Positions 1 to 8,671 of a stretch of 44,040 bases of DNA are shown piece after piece. Location: assembly GCA_035447925.1 (NCBI GenBank), contig DAOTHY010000011.1:1-44040 (forward strand). The letters are read 5' to 3'. The notes under the pieces were generated by a model. The model saw only the letters and a program-made list of their open reading frames with translations. It was not told where the DNA came from and made no database searches. This stretch comes from JASUTC01 sp035447925 (GTDB taxonomy: Bacteria > Thermotogota > Thermotogae > MWEM01). Made by a program: the position numbers and the translations under genes. Position 1 is the stretch's first letter. Each line of letters begins with the position of its first letter.

Positions 1-1112
1 AAGAGGTTAAGCGATTAAGACTTTCAGAAGAAGAACCTGAACTTGTAAATGAAGATCATGTCCTGGAATTGTACGAAAGTTTTCTCAATACAAGCAAGAC
101 AGCTGAAGATGATCTTGAATATCAACAAAGTACGATCGAAGAACATGCCGAAGGGTTCGATTTTATCAACAACTCCCGAAGTATTTTGCATGTTATTCCA
201 ATCAGGTATATACTGGATGAACAGAAAAGCGTTTTAAATCCCATTGATATGGAAGCCAATGTGTTAGGGATGGAATCATCTATCATATCAATTGATTACA
301 CTGAAAAGGAATCAATGTCTAATGCCTTTGCCAGCTTGGTGGGAGAAAAACCGGTTGTTTATTTGAGTACCTTTGTTTCATCCCAGGCTGTTTTGAACAG
401 TAAAGAAAAAGAGCACGGAGTGGTATGTGTTGATCTGGGACATTCATTCACAACGGTTACTGCGTATATCAACGGATCTATTTTCTTTTTAAAAGCCATC
501 GATCAAGGAATCAAGCAGGTTATCAAAGACATTGCCAAAGTCTTTCATTCCTCCTTTGATGAAGCTGAAAGGCTATTGATGAATTATGGGAAAGTGGCTT
601 TGAAGGACAAAAGTACTGACACGATCAGCTATGTCATGTTGGATGGCAAAACAACCAAACAGATTCCCAGATCCCAGCTCTCAATCGTTATTTATGCAAA
701 AGTTCGAGAGATTTTAAACTTCGTTAAAAAAGAACTGAGAACGGTCTTGAACAAAATGGCAGAAGAAGGCGAAACGAATATCCCGGGGGGGATTGTCATT
801 ACCGGGGGTGGTTCAAGGATCGAAGGCATGACGGAATTTATCAGGGACGTTTTTAACCTTTCAGTGAGAGTGGGAACGGTGAATGCTGAGAATATGTCGG
901 CAGAGATCCCTGAAGAGATAGATGTTACTTCTTTCTCCGCTGCTTTGGGGAGCGTTTTTTGGTACAAATTTATCGGTGGTGGAGAGAATGAAGAAGTTGA
1001 AAATTCTTCAATGAAAAAGAAAAAGAAAAGAGTTTCGAACAAAAAGGTCAAGGTCAAGGAAGGACCTGGAATGATGGAAAAATTTGCTAAGTTCTTAAAA
1101 AAATTAGTTTAG
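1..1112 (+). CDS. ftsA: Cell division protein FtsA (5' truncated by window edge)
   Basis: FtsA is an actin-fold ATPase that anchors FtsZ to the membrane at the division site. The open frame (codons starting at base 3) has no stop back to the left edge, so the N-terminus lies outside the window. Visible parts are a phosphate-2 type strand (VCVDLGHSFTTV), an SHS2-like mid region and the adenosine-binding motif GGIVITGGGSRIEGM. The C-terminus is a lysine-rich linker followed by a short amphipathic tail (MMEKFAKFLKKLV), typical of the FtsA membrane-targeting helix. It lies 12 bp upstream of ftsZ with a good Shine-Dalgarno between them, which supports the assignment. No oddity is seen in the visible portion. 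Confidence 0.93.
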   Translation, partial: EVKRLRLSEEEPELVNEDHVLELYESFLNTSKTAEDDLEYQQSTIEEHAEGFDFINNSRSILHVIPIRYILDEQKSVLNPIDMEANVLGMESSIISIDYTEKESMSNAFASLVGEKPVVYLSTFVSSQAVLNSKEKEHGVVCVDLGHSFTTVTAYINGSIFFLKAIDQGIKQVIKDIAKVFHSSFDEAERLLMNYGKVALKDKSTDTISYVMLDGKTTKQIPRSQLSIVIYAKVREILNFVKKELRTVLNKMAEEGETNIPGGIVITGGGSRIEGMTEFIRDVFNLSVRVGTVNAENMSAEIPEEIDVTSFSAALGSVFWYKFIGGGENEEVENSSMKKKKKRVSNKKVKVKEGPGMMEKFAKFLKKLV

Positions 1113-1124
1113 GGAGGGATCCTG

Positions 1125-2180
1125 ATGGCTTTTGAAATAGATGATGGGTCTGAAATACGAAAACCACCGAAAAGAAACCCCACATTAAAGGTATTTGGTG
1201 TGGGAGGTGCCGGAAATAATGCAGTCAATCGGATGATCGAGAGTGGAATCCATGGCGTTACATTTGTGGTAGGAAATACGGATTTGCAGGTTTTGGAGGA
1301 TTCCAAAGCGGATGTCAAGATACAACTGGGAAAGACATTGACCAGAGGGCTGGGAGCCGGTGGAAATCCGGAAGTGGGAGAAAAGGCAACCTATGAAAGC
1401 AAAGAGGATATTCTTTCCGTATTAGAAGATACGGATATGCTGTTCATAACTGCTGGTTTAGGCGGTGGAACCGGAACAGGAGCAGCGCCGGTTATTGCCA
1501 AATTGGCAAAGGAGTTGGGAATTCTCACAGTTGGTGTGGTGACAACGCCTTTCTATTTTGAGGGAAACAACCGCTGGGAAAATGCAAAAGCTGGATTGCG
1601 CAATTTACGGGAAAGCGTGGACACCCTTATCAAAATATCAAATAATAAGTTATTGGAGGAATTTCCCGGGGATATCACCGTAATGGATGGTTTTTTGAAA
1701 GCTGATGAAGCTTTGCATCAGGCTATCAAAGGAATCTCGGAAGTGATAACGAGACGTGGTTTGATCAATCAGGACTTTGCCGATATCGAATCGGTGATCC
1801 GTGAAGCAGGTGTGGCTTTCCTTGGCATTGGAATCGGAAAAGGAGAGGATCGAGCTCAAGAATCGGCCATCAGAGCAATGGACAGTAAATTATTGGAAAG
1901 GCCGGTTGATAACGCAACAGCTGTTATTTTGAATATTTCTTCCAATAAAAACATCACCATGAAGGAAATGAATCTGGCAGCAGCGGTTATTCGTCAAAGA
2001 TGTAGCGAAACAGTGGATATGAAGTTTGGATTGATTCTGGATGAGGATTTACCGGAAGATGAAGTCCGGGTGACGTTAATTGCCACTCGTTTTGAAGACA
2101 ACGATGACTTGTTGAGTATGGAATCAGATATTCCCGCAGTATTTCGATTGGGGTTGAATGAATTTTTAAGAGGTGATTGA
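1125..2180 (+). CDS. ftsZ: Cell division protein FtsZ
   Basis: Tubulin-like GTPase that forms the cytokinetic ring. The glycine-rich N-terminal loop (FGVGGAGNNAVNRM), the NTDLQ motif and the tubulin signature GGGTGTG at residues 113-119 make the nucleotide site. The T7 synergy loop NQDFAD carries the catalytic aspartate. The protein is 351 aa. The variable linker is almost absent: the chain ends soon after the globular domain with DIPAVFR and a further FLRGD, which resembles the conserved C-terminal peptide that binds FtsA. The start is set by an AGGGAGG Shine-Dalgarno just upstream of the ATG. The stop overlaps the Shine-Dalgarno region of the next gene, so ftsA, ftsZ and the pilB-like gene are probably co-transcribed. 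Confidence 0.97.
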   Translation: MAFEIDDGSEIRKPPKRNPTLKVFGVGGAGNNAVNRMIESGIHGVTFVVGNTDLQVLEDSKADVKIQLGKTLTRGLGAGGNPEVGEKATYESKEDILSVLEDTDMLFITAGLGGGTGTGAAPVIAKLAKELGILTVGVVTTPFYFEGNNRWENAKAGLRNLRESVDTLIKISNNKLLEEFPGDITVMDGFLKADEALHQAIKGISEVITRRGLINQDFADIESVIREAGVAFLGIGIGKGEDRAQESAIRAMDSKLLERPVDNATAVILNISSNKNITMKEMNLAAAVIRQRCSETVDMKFGLILDEDLPEDEVRVTLIATRFEDNDDLLSMESDIPAVFRLGLNEFLRGD

Positions 2181-2182
2181 TA

Positions 2183-3916
2183 TTGCCGGAAAAGGTGCAA
2201 CGATTTCAGTATAAGCGATTGGGAGAAATTCTAACTGAAACAGGGTATGTGACAAAACAGAATATTCAAACGGCTATAACCCTTCAGAAACAAGAAAAAA
2301 AACCCTTGGGGCAGATTTTGGTCGAAAAGGGTTTTGTTACTTGGCAGGATATCGCCCAAGCTTTATCTCAACAATATGACATTCCATACATGGAAACGGT
2401 AGCTGAGCTTGAATTCAGTTCTGAGCTGTTGTCTTTGCTGGGTAAACAGAATTGCGAGAAATGGCGAATCATCCCATATAAAAAGGAAGACAGTCGAATT
2501 ACTCTGTTAACTGATGAAGTGATGGATATCAACAACATCATGAGGACTGTCAAGTTCATGACGAATCTGGAGCCTTCATTTATCATTGTTCCTAAGCCGC
2601 AGTTGGATTCATTGTTAAAAGAGCATTTCGGAAGCAACATTCAAGTGGCTGAAGAGTTGAAAAAGTCATTGGAGGCTGATGGAACAGAAGAAGCGGTTTT
2701 TGATTTGTCAGATCTATCAGTTGAAAATGAAGATAAATCAGCGGAGAGTTCGGGTCCTATCATCAAATTGGTCAATCAGATTATTCTCCAAGCAATTGAA
2801 CAAGATGTCAGTGATATACACATCGAGCCGTATGCAAAGTTGGTGAGGGTGAGGTACAGAGTGGACGGTATGTTGAGGAAAATCGCTGAATACCCCGCTA
2901 AAATGCACCATTCGGTTATTTCCAGAATCAAAATACTCTCCGATTTGGATATTGCGGAAAGAAGATTACCTCAAGATGGGAAGTTTTATCTTAAAAATAA
3001 AGGTGAACAATATGATTTCCGTGTGTCCACCATGCCCACAGTGAATGGCGAAAAAGTCGTATTAAGGTTGTTAAAGGTTTCCAATTCCAACAAACGACTG
3101 ACTGATTTAGGCTTTTCAGATTATAATTATTCCCGTCTTGAATACTTGCTGAATTTTCCTTATGGCATTATACTGGTCACCGGGCCTACCGGAAGTGGTA
3201 AATCCACTACCTTGGTTGGTGTCATCAACCATTTGAAAAACGTCACACATAACATCGTTACGGTTGAAGACCCCGTAGAATATAGTATTTCTGGAGTCAA
3301 TCAATGTCAAACACATGCTGAGATCGGTCTGAATTTTGCCCGATTCCTCAGAGCAATCCTCAGACAAGACCCGGATATCATCATGGTCGGTGAAATTCGA
3401 GACAAAGAAACGGCGCAATTAGCCATAGAAGCTTCTATGACAGGTCATTTGGTGCTCAGCACACTGCATACGAATACGGCATCCGCTGCAGTTAGCCGGT
3501 TGTTAAACCTTGGAATTGAACCGGATCTTTTGGGAGTATCACTCTTAGGTGTTATGGGGCAAAGATTGATCAGAACCATTTGTCCGGAATGCAAAAAGAA
3601 AGAACCGCTTCATAATGCTGAATTCAAAGAGATGGCTAAATTGCTCTTGCCGAACGAACAAGACTATTATGAATATACAGGCTCTGGGTGTCAATCCTGC
3701 AGAAAAACGGGTTATAAAGGAAGAACAGGGATCCATGAGGTGTTGATTGTCGATAAAAAAATCAGACAGTTAATGAATGAAAAAGCTCCCGAAAGTCAAA
3801 TTGAATCCATTGCCAGAAAATCAGGAATGAGAACCATGTTTGAAGATGGTATCATCAAAGCTCTCCACGGTGAAACGACCATCGATGAAATCAAAAGGGT
3901 GGCCATCAATGCCTGA
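2183..3916 (+). CDS. PilB/GspE-type secretion ATPase with MshEN c-di-GMP motifs
   Basis: Hexameric traffic ATPase that powers type IV pilus extension or type II secretion. I chose TTG at 2183 because AGAGGTG lies about 7 nt upstream; an in-frame TTG at 2177 is too close to that site. Residues 12-35 and 41-64 form two 24-residue MshEN-like motifs (RLGEIL...Q and PLGQIL...Q) separated by exactly five residues, the arrangement known to bind c-di-GMP. The ATPase core has Walker A GPTGSGKS at residues 334-341, an Asp-rich region (QDPDIIMVGEIRD), a His box (TGHLVLSTLHTN) and a zinc site (CPEC...CQSC). At 577 aa it has normal PilB length. No pilC or pilT is in view. Its position behind ftsZ suggests co-expression with division genes; the function there is inference. 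Confidence 0.93.
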   Translation: MPEKVQRFQYKRLGEILTETGYVTKQNIQTAITLQKQEKKPLGQILVEKGFVTWQDIAQALSQQYDIPYMETVAELEFSSELLSLLGKQNCEKWRIIPYKKEDSRITLLTDEVMDINNIMRTVKFMTNLEPSFIIVPKPQLDSLLKEHFGSNIQVAEELKKSLEADGTEEAVFDLSDLSVENEDKSAESSGPIIKLVNQIILQAIEQDVSDIHIEPYAKLVRVRYRVDGMLRKIAEYPAKMHHSVISRIKILSDLDIAERRLPQDGKFYLKNKGEQYDFRVSTMPTVNGEKVVLRLLKVSNSNKRLTDLGFSDYNYSRLEYLLNFPYGIILVTGPTGSGKSTTLVGVINHLKNVTHNIVTVEDPVEYSISGVNQCQTHAEIGLNFARFLRAILRQDPDIIMVGEIRDKETAQLAIEASMTGHLVLSTLHTNTASAAVSRLLNLGIEPDLLGVSLLGVMGQRLIRTICPECKKKEPLHNAEFKEMAKLLLPNEQDYYEYTGSGCQSCRKTGYKGRTGIHEVLIVDKKIRQLMNEKAPESQIESIARKSGMRTMFEDGIIKALHGETTIDEIKRVAINA

Positions 3917-5228
3917 TGAGGGGTTCCATTCAAAGAATCATGGGAAAGTCGATTTTGAATCCAAGGAGATTCAATACCATTCAAAATCCCCTGAAAAGCT
4001 CCTTGAAGAATTAAAAGAGAAAAACCGGGACCGGACTTCAAAATACAATAAGAACCGGAGGACGGCTTTTGTCCTGATTGCCATCAGTGGTCTATTAATT
4101 GCTGGCGTCGCTCTTTTTTTTGTCATCTATAACAATCGGTCCGAATATCTACCCGATTACATTAAAACTGTTCATCCTTTTGTTTTTAAGATCGTTGCTG
4201 CTTCAGATTATGAGTATGGTAGTGAGAGTGAAATAAAGATCAGGGTTTCAAACATTGAAAAGAACCAAAAGTCTTTTTCGTTTAAAGACTTTCGTTTTTA
4301 TATCAGCTCTGAGAATGCAGATCGGATTTTCAATTTCACTTTTCCCATTGAAACGACCATTAGTATGGACGCCTTTGATTCAAGAGATGTTTACGATTTC
4401 AGGCGGGAAAATCCCAATATGACGTTAAAACCCGGAACTTATACCATTCATGCCCGCTTTGTCGTCGATGAAAAGGATATTGAACTGGTAAAAGAATTTA
4501 ATGTATTTGAAAATGTTCAGACAAATCTAAACCTTTACAACGATTACAGTTTACCTTCTCAGGAAATGCCCGTTTACCTGACAATTGTTAACAATTCTCC
4601 CGACGGTGTAAATTTTCTTTTAGGGACCTATCGAGTCGTTCTCAGCCCCTCCGAAAACACGCTACAGGATCAGATTCTTGGAAGTATCAATGAGAATGAA
4701 GAGGCCATGGGAGAATATGAGGTTCTTGCAGGAGAAAAATTGGATATTAAGCTGGGAAGTCTTCAGGCTCCGGCCCAAGAGGGTATCTATCAACTGAAAA
4801 CCTCCTTTTTTTTAAACGATGATTTGTACGAAGACCAGCAGACGCTCGGGGTAAACAACATAACAAAAATGAACACGATCAAAACACTAAGAATCCTGCC
4901 GTATACCATGAAGGTGATTGGTGTTGATCAGAATTACGAAGCACAGATTCTAATAGCCAACGATGAGGATCGGAATATTTATGAGCGGGTTAAGGGCTTT
5001 ATATTTGAAATCGTCAAAGAGAATGCCACAGTGTACCGATATACAAAATATGACGAACAGGATATCAACATCTTTATTCCAGCCTACTCGAAAAAGGTGG
5101 TCTTTGATTCCACACAATGGCGAACCATCCGTTTTCAAGAGCCTGGTAAATACACAATGACGGTGAGAATCATTTTGGAAAACGGGGTTCTGGAGTATTC
5201 GGAGGAATGTCTGGTACTTCAGAATTAA
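3909..5228 (+). CDS. Unknown bitopic membrane protein
   Basis: I do not recognise a family. The ATG at 3909 overlaps the end of the pilB-like gene by 8 bp and is preceded at good spacing by AAAGGGTGG; the open frame runs further upstream but only inside pilB. The 439-aa product has a charged, lysine/glutamate-rich cytoplasmic N-terminus of about 55 residues, one transmembrane helix (FVLIAISGLLIAGVALFFVI) and a roughly 360-residue external part. That part looks like repeated beta-sandwich modules, for example LKPGTYTIHARFVVDEKD, a pattern seen in BsuPI/Ig-like domains. Translational overlap with the ATPase suggests a partner role in the envelope, but that is inference. No catalytic motif is visible. 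Confidence 0.8.
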   Translation: MPDEGFHSKNHGKVDFESKEIQYHSKSPEKLLEELKEKNRDRTSKYNKNRRTAFVLIAISGLLIAGVALFFVIYNNRSEYLPDYIKTVHPFVFKIVAASDYEYGSESEIKIRVSNIEKNQKSFSFKDFRFYISSENADRIFNFTFPIETTISMDAFDSRDVYDFRRENPNMTLKPGTYTIHARFVVDEKDIELVKEFNVFENVQTNLNLYNDYSLPSQEMPVYLTIVNNSPDGVNFLLGTYRVVLSPSENTLQDQILGSINENEEAMGEYEVLAGEKLDIKLGSLQAPAQEGIYQLKTSFFLNDDLYEDQQTLGVNNITKMNTIKTLRILPYTMKVIGVDQNYEAQILIANDEDRNIYERVKGFIFEIVKENATVYRYTKYDEQDINIFIPAYSKKVVFDSTQWRTIRFQEPGKYTMTVRIILENGVLEYSEECLVLQN

Positions 5229-5256
5229 GAACCGTCAAAGAATGGGGGAAATCATA

Positions 5257-6783
5257 ATGAATGAATACAAAACCAGGGTGTCAAGAGATCCGGTTTACGG
5301 AGAGATCATTTTATCGCCTCTTGAGATTTTATGCGTTGATTCAAGACCCATGCAGCGACTCAGAGAGATTTCTCAGTTAGGGGGGGCAGAACGCGTGTAC
5401 CCCGGGGCTACGCATACCAGATTTCTTCATTCATTAGGGGTTATGCATCTTTCAGGAATGTATGCGGATCACTTAAAGTTATCGAAAACGCAAAACAGAT
5501 TGTTGAGATTGGCAGGTCTGATGCATGATATTGGTCATGGACCCTATAGCCATCAGTTCGATGATGTGGCTTATAAAAAGGCGGGTTTGAAAAACGGCCA
5601 TGATGATCAAAGAAAACAGTTATTAATCGAGTTAATGCCTCAGGAGATGAAACGGGTTTATGAGAAATCCATGAAAGCGGTATGGAAGCAGAACGTGAAA
5701 GAGGAGTTGCAGGATATTCTCGGTCAGCCAGTTTCAGAAGGGGATGAAATACAAGACATGTTTCTGGAATTAATGAAACGCCTGTGTGAGGTTTTTGAAG
5801 GCGAAGTAGAAGGATCAGCCGATTTTAACATCATTCAAGGTCCTTTAGGGGCAGATCGTATAGATTTTATTTTGAGAGATTCGTATTTTTGCGGAACACC
5901 GGAATATGGAACGGTTGATTTACAGAGGATTATTCGCAGTTCCAGACTGATTGAGAAAGATGGCTTGAAGCGCTTGACTTACGACGCCAAGATTATTGAT
6001 AGCATTTATCGGGTGTTGTTCGGAAGATTCATGATGTATAAGAATGTTTATTTTCACAAAACAGCACGAGCGGCTGATTTAATGATTCAACGTGTTCTGG
6101 ATCTGTCATACGATTTTCTATCCATTGAAAACTATATCAACGATTACTCAAAATTCTGCGAATTAACTGAAGATTGGCTTTACTTCAGTATTCTGGAAAA
6201 GTTTAAACAGATCGAACAATATGAAGATCAACAGAGAAAAAAGATACAGGAAGCATTTCAAATCATGACGGATTATAAAGAAAGAAGATTGTGGAAAAGT
6301 ATCATCGAACTATCTTTTAGTATCACGGGCATGGATCCCACAAGTGTGGCTATGAGTGTAGGCGAAGAACGCATAGAAACAATCAAGCAGCGAATTGCCG
6401 GTTTACTGAATCTACAAGAGGGCCTGCCGAATGAACAACGGATTGACGAGAATGACCGAAAAGAACTAAAAATGATACTAGACCATCCCAAGGAGTATTT
6501 CAAAATCGATACACCCTATAAGTTGACTCTGGCTCATCCCAATGAATTTTTGGTTAACGAAGTATACTTAAGAACCGGAGAACATAAGACTGGTCCGAAT
6601 GCAGAACATGTCAGGTTGATTGATTTTGAAAGTTTTCTCAAATCAAATCCTTTTTACCAATCGGTTTCCGGACAATTGGTTCAAATTGTCAGGGTCTATC
6701 TGACAAAGGACAAAAGGGATTTGCTGGATAAATACGCATTATTGCAATTTTCAGATAAAGTCGAATTGACAACCAGGTGGTGA
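5257..6783 (+). CDS. HD-domain phosphohydrolase (SAMHD1/dNTPase-like, COG1078 type)
   Basis: Metal-dependent phosphohydrolase of the family that includes dNTP triphosphohydrolases. The N-terminal half shows the characteristic RVYPGATHTRFLHSLGV segment, with H58 followed by H90-D91 in LMHDIGHGPYSH and D200 in LGADRIDFILRD, together the four HD metal ligands. The C-terminal half is helical and matches the long regulatory region of this family. I prefer the ATG at 5257 because GGGGGAA sits about 8 nt upstream; an ATG at 5242 overlaps that Shine-Dalgarno. The product is 508 aa. It lies between an unknown membrane protein and the sugar dehydratase on the same strand with short gaps. The substrate cannot be told from sequence. 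Confidence 0.9.
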   Translation: MNEYKTRVSRDPVYGEIILSPLEILCVDSRPMQRLREISQLGGAERVYPGATHTRFLHSLGVMHLSGMYADHLKLSKTQNRLLRLAGLMHDIGHGPYSHQFDDVAYKKAGLKNGHDDQRKQLLIELMPQEMKRVYEKSMKAVWKQNVKEELQDILGQPVSEGDEIQDMFLELMKRLCEVFEGEVEGSADFNIIQGPLGADRIDFILRDSYFCGTPEYGTVDLQRIIRSSRLIEKDGLKRLTYDAKIIDSIYRVLFGRFMMYKNVYFHKTARAADLMIQRVLDLSYDFLSIENYINDYSKFCELTEDWLYFSILEKFKQIEQYEDQQRKKIQEAFQIMTDYKERRLWKSIIELSFSITGMDPTSVAMSVGEERIETIKQRIAGLLNLQEGLPNEQRIDENDRKELKMILDHPKEYFKIDTPYKLTLAHPNEFLVNEVYLRTGEHKTGPNAEHVRLIDFESFLKSNPFYQSVSGQLVQIVRVYLTKDKRDLLDKYALLQFSDKVELTTRW

Positions 6784-6790
6784 ACGGTAA

Positions 6791-8671
6791 ATGCTCAGGC
6801 GCTTCTGCCTTTTTTTTGTTGACTTTGTAATCTTTTTATTGGCGGGGATCATATCCTTGTTTATTCGATTTGGCTGGGATTTTGACTCCATCATTCAGTT
6901 TTCTCCGGCGGTTTTGATTGCTTCCATAATAGGAGTGATCGCTTTCTTCTTGTTTGGAATTTATAAAGTTGTTTGGGCCTATATGAGCAACAACGAAGTG
7001 GTGTTGATATTTAAAGCAACGATTGTGGCCTATTTCATGAATCTTTTGATTGATTTGATCTTTCCCACGGTGATGCCCCGTTCGGTTGGGATCATGCAGT
7101 TTTTGGGAGCGGCATTGGTTGTACTGTTAAGCCGGATTTGGTGGAGTTGGTTTATTCATGAAGGTGAAAGAAGGGAAGATAAAGGTCAAATGAAAAAAAG
7201 AGTCGGCATTGTTGGTGCCGGCGAAGCAGGGATACTGCTCCTCGAGGATATGAAAAAGAGTAAATCGGATAAAAATGTTGTACTTTTTATTGATGATTCC
7301 AAACGAAAAATCGGTAGAAAGGTCAGGGGTATTGACGTATCGGGGCCTATTTCGTGTTTGGATCAGATCATCTCCGAAAAAAAACTGGAAGAAATCGTGG
7401 TGGCCATACCCAGTGCGAGTTCGACATTGATGAAAAGAATCACTTCCAAAATCGATTTAAAAAAGGTTAAAATGAAAGTTTTACCTTCCATCAGCGAAAT
7501 CATGGACAACAAAATTGCAGCCAATCAGATACGTGAAGTTGCCATAGAAGATTTATTGGGAAGAGAACCTGTTCGATTGGATTTGAGTGAAATTGAGGAA
7601 GCTAATCGAGACAAGGTTATCCTGGTTACAGGAGCCGGTGGCAGCATCGGCAGCGAGATTACCCGCCAGCTGATTGCCATGAGACCCAAAAGAGTCATCG
7701 CATTTGGACGGGGAGAGAACAGCATCTACTATGCCACATCAAAATTTCTCCCGTTGTTGGAGGAATATCAAGTCGAGTATACCCGGATTATCGGTGATAT
7801 TACCGACAGACAACGGCTGGTTTCTGTTTTTGAGGAATTCTCTCCTCAGGTTGTCTATCATTGTGCGGCTCACAAACATGTACCGCTGATGGAAGAGAAT
7901 CCCTCAGAGGCATTTAGAGTCAATTCTTTGGGTACGAAAACATTGGTGGATGTATGTTTGGCCTATGGAACGCAGCGGTTCACGCTGATTTCCACCGATA
8001 AAGCGGTCAATCCCACTTCCATTATGGGTTTGTCAAAAAGATTGGCTGAAATGTATATTCGGGCGTTGGCAAAGACCGGAACGAAAACAAAGTTTTCCGT
8101 CGTTCGTTTTGGCAATGTACTGGGGAGTAGGGGAAGTGTTATTCCTAAATTCAAAGAACAAATCAAAACAGGTGGCCCTGTAACGGTTACGGATAAAAAT
8201 ATGCGCCGCTTTTTTATGACCATACCGGAAGCCTCATCACTGGTATTACAGGCATCAAGTTTTATGAACAACGGGGATCTATTTATTTTGGATATGGGAG
8301 AGCAGATCTACATAAAAGATTTGGTTGAAAACATGATTCTGTTAGCGGGGTTGATTCCCGGTCAAGACATCGAGATTGAATACACCGGTATCAGGCCTGG
8401 GGAAAAGCTCTATGAGGAGTTATTTTTGGAGATGGAAAAAGCCTTATCCACCAAGCATCCAAAGATTTTCAGAGTGATTGAGAATGAGAAATACACTGCC
8501 GATGAGATGGCGTTGTTAATGGAAAAACTCTATCGATTTTCCGTTGAAAAAGAGCAATTGCAATTAAAGCGGCTGATTGATGAATACATACCTGATCATC
8601 AGATTCAATTTGAAGGAGGGAGTTTGAATGCTGCTAAACCTAAAGGAGTACTTGAGACCGAAAAGTCTTAA
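6791..8671 (+). CDS. Membrane UDP-sugar 4,6-dehydratase (CapD/PglF-like)
   Basis: Makes a 4-keto-6-deoxy UDP-sugar, usually the first step of bacillosamine-type or capsular sugar synthesis, at the cytoplasmic face of the membrane. About four N-terminal transmembrane helices (residues 1-110) are followed by a first nucleotide-binding fold (GIVGAGEAG) and then a short-chain dehydrogenase domain with VTGAGGSIG at residues 279-287. The catalytic motif reads STDKAVNPTSIMGLSK, with Met412 and Lys416 in place of the usual Tyr-x3-Lys. This Met is characteristic of PglF/CapD-type non-inverting dehydratases rather than a defect. Full length at 626 aa. The next gene starts inside its 3' end. No glycosyltransferases or aminotransferase are nearby, so the final glycan is unknown. 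Confidence 0.93.
   Translation: MLRRFCLFFVDFVIFLLAGIISLFIRFGWDFDSIIQFSPAVLIASIIGVIAFFLFGIYKVVWAYMSNNEVVLIFKATIVAYFMNLLIDLIFPTVMPRSVGIMQFLGAALVVLLSRIWWSWFIHEGERREDKGQMKKRVGIVGAGEAGILLLEDMKKSKSDKNVVLFIDDSKRKIGRKVRGIDVSGPISCLDQIISEKKLEEIVVAIPSASSTLMKRITSKIDLKKVKMKVLPSISEIMDNKIAANQIREVAIEDLLGREPVRLDLSEIEEANRDKVILVTGAGGSIGSEITRQLIAMRPKRVIAFGRGENSIYYATSKFLPLLEEYQVEYTRIIGDITDRQRLVSVFEEFSPQVVYHCAAHKHVPLMEENPSEAFRVNSLGTKTLVDVCLAYGTQRFTLISTDKAVNPTSIMGLSKRLAEMYIRALAKTGTKTKFSVVRFGNVLGSRGSVIPKFKEQIKTGGPVTVTDKNMRRFFMTIPEASSLVLQASSFMNNGDLFILDMGEQIYIKDLVENMILLAGLIPGQDIEIEYTGIRPGEKLYEELFLEMEKALSTKHPKIFRVIENEKYTADEMALLMEKLYRFSVEKEQLQLKRLIDEYIPDHQIQFEGGSLNAAKPKGVLETEKS

Noticed and set aside
6791..8671. Loss of the catalytic Tyr in the sugar dehydratase as a sign of decay
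   Set aside because: Met at this position is the normal state in PglF/CapD-type enzymes.
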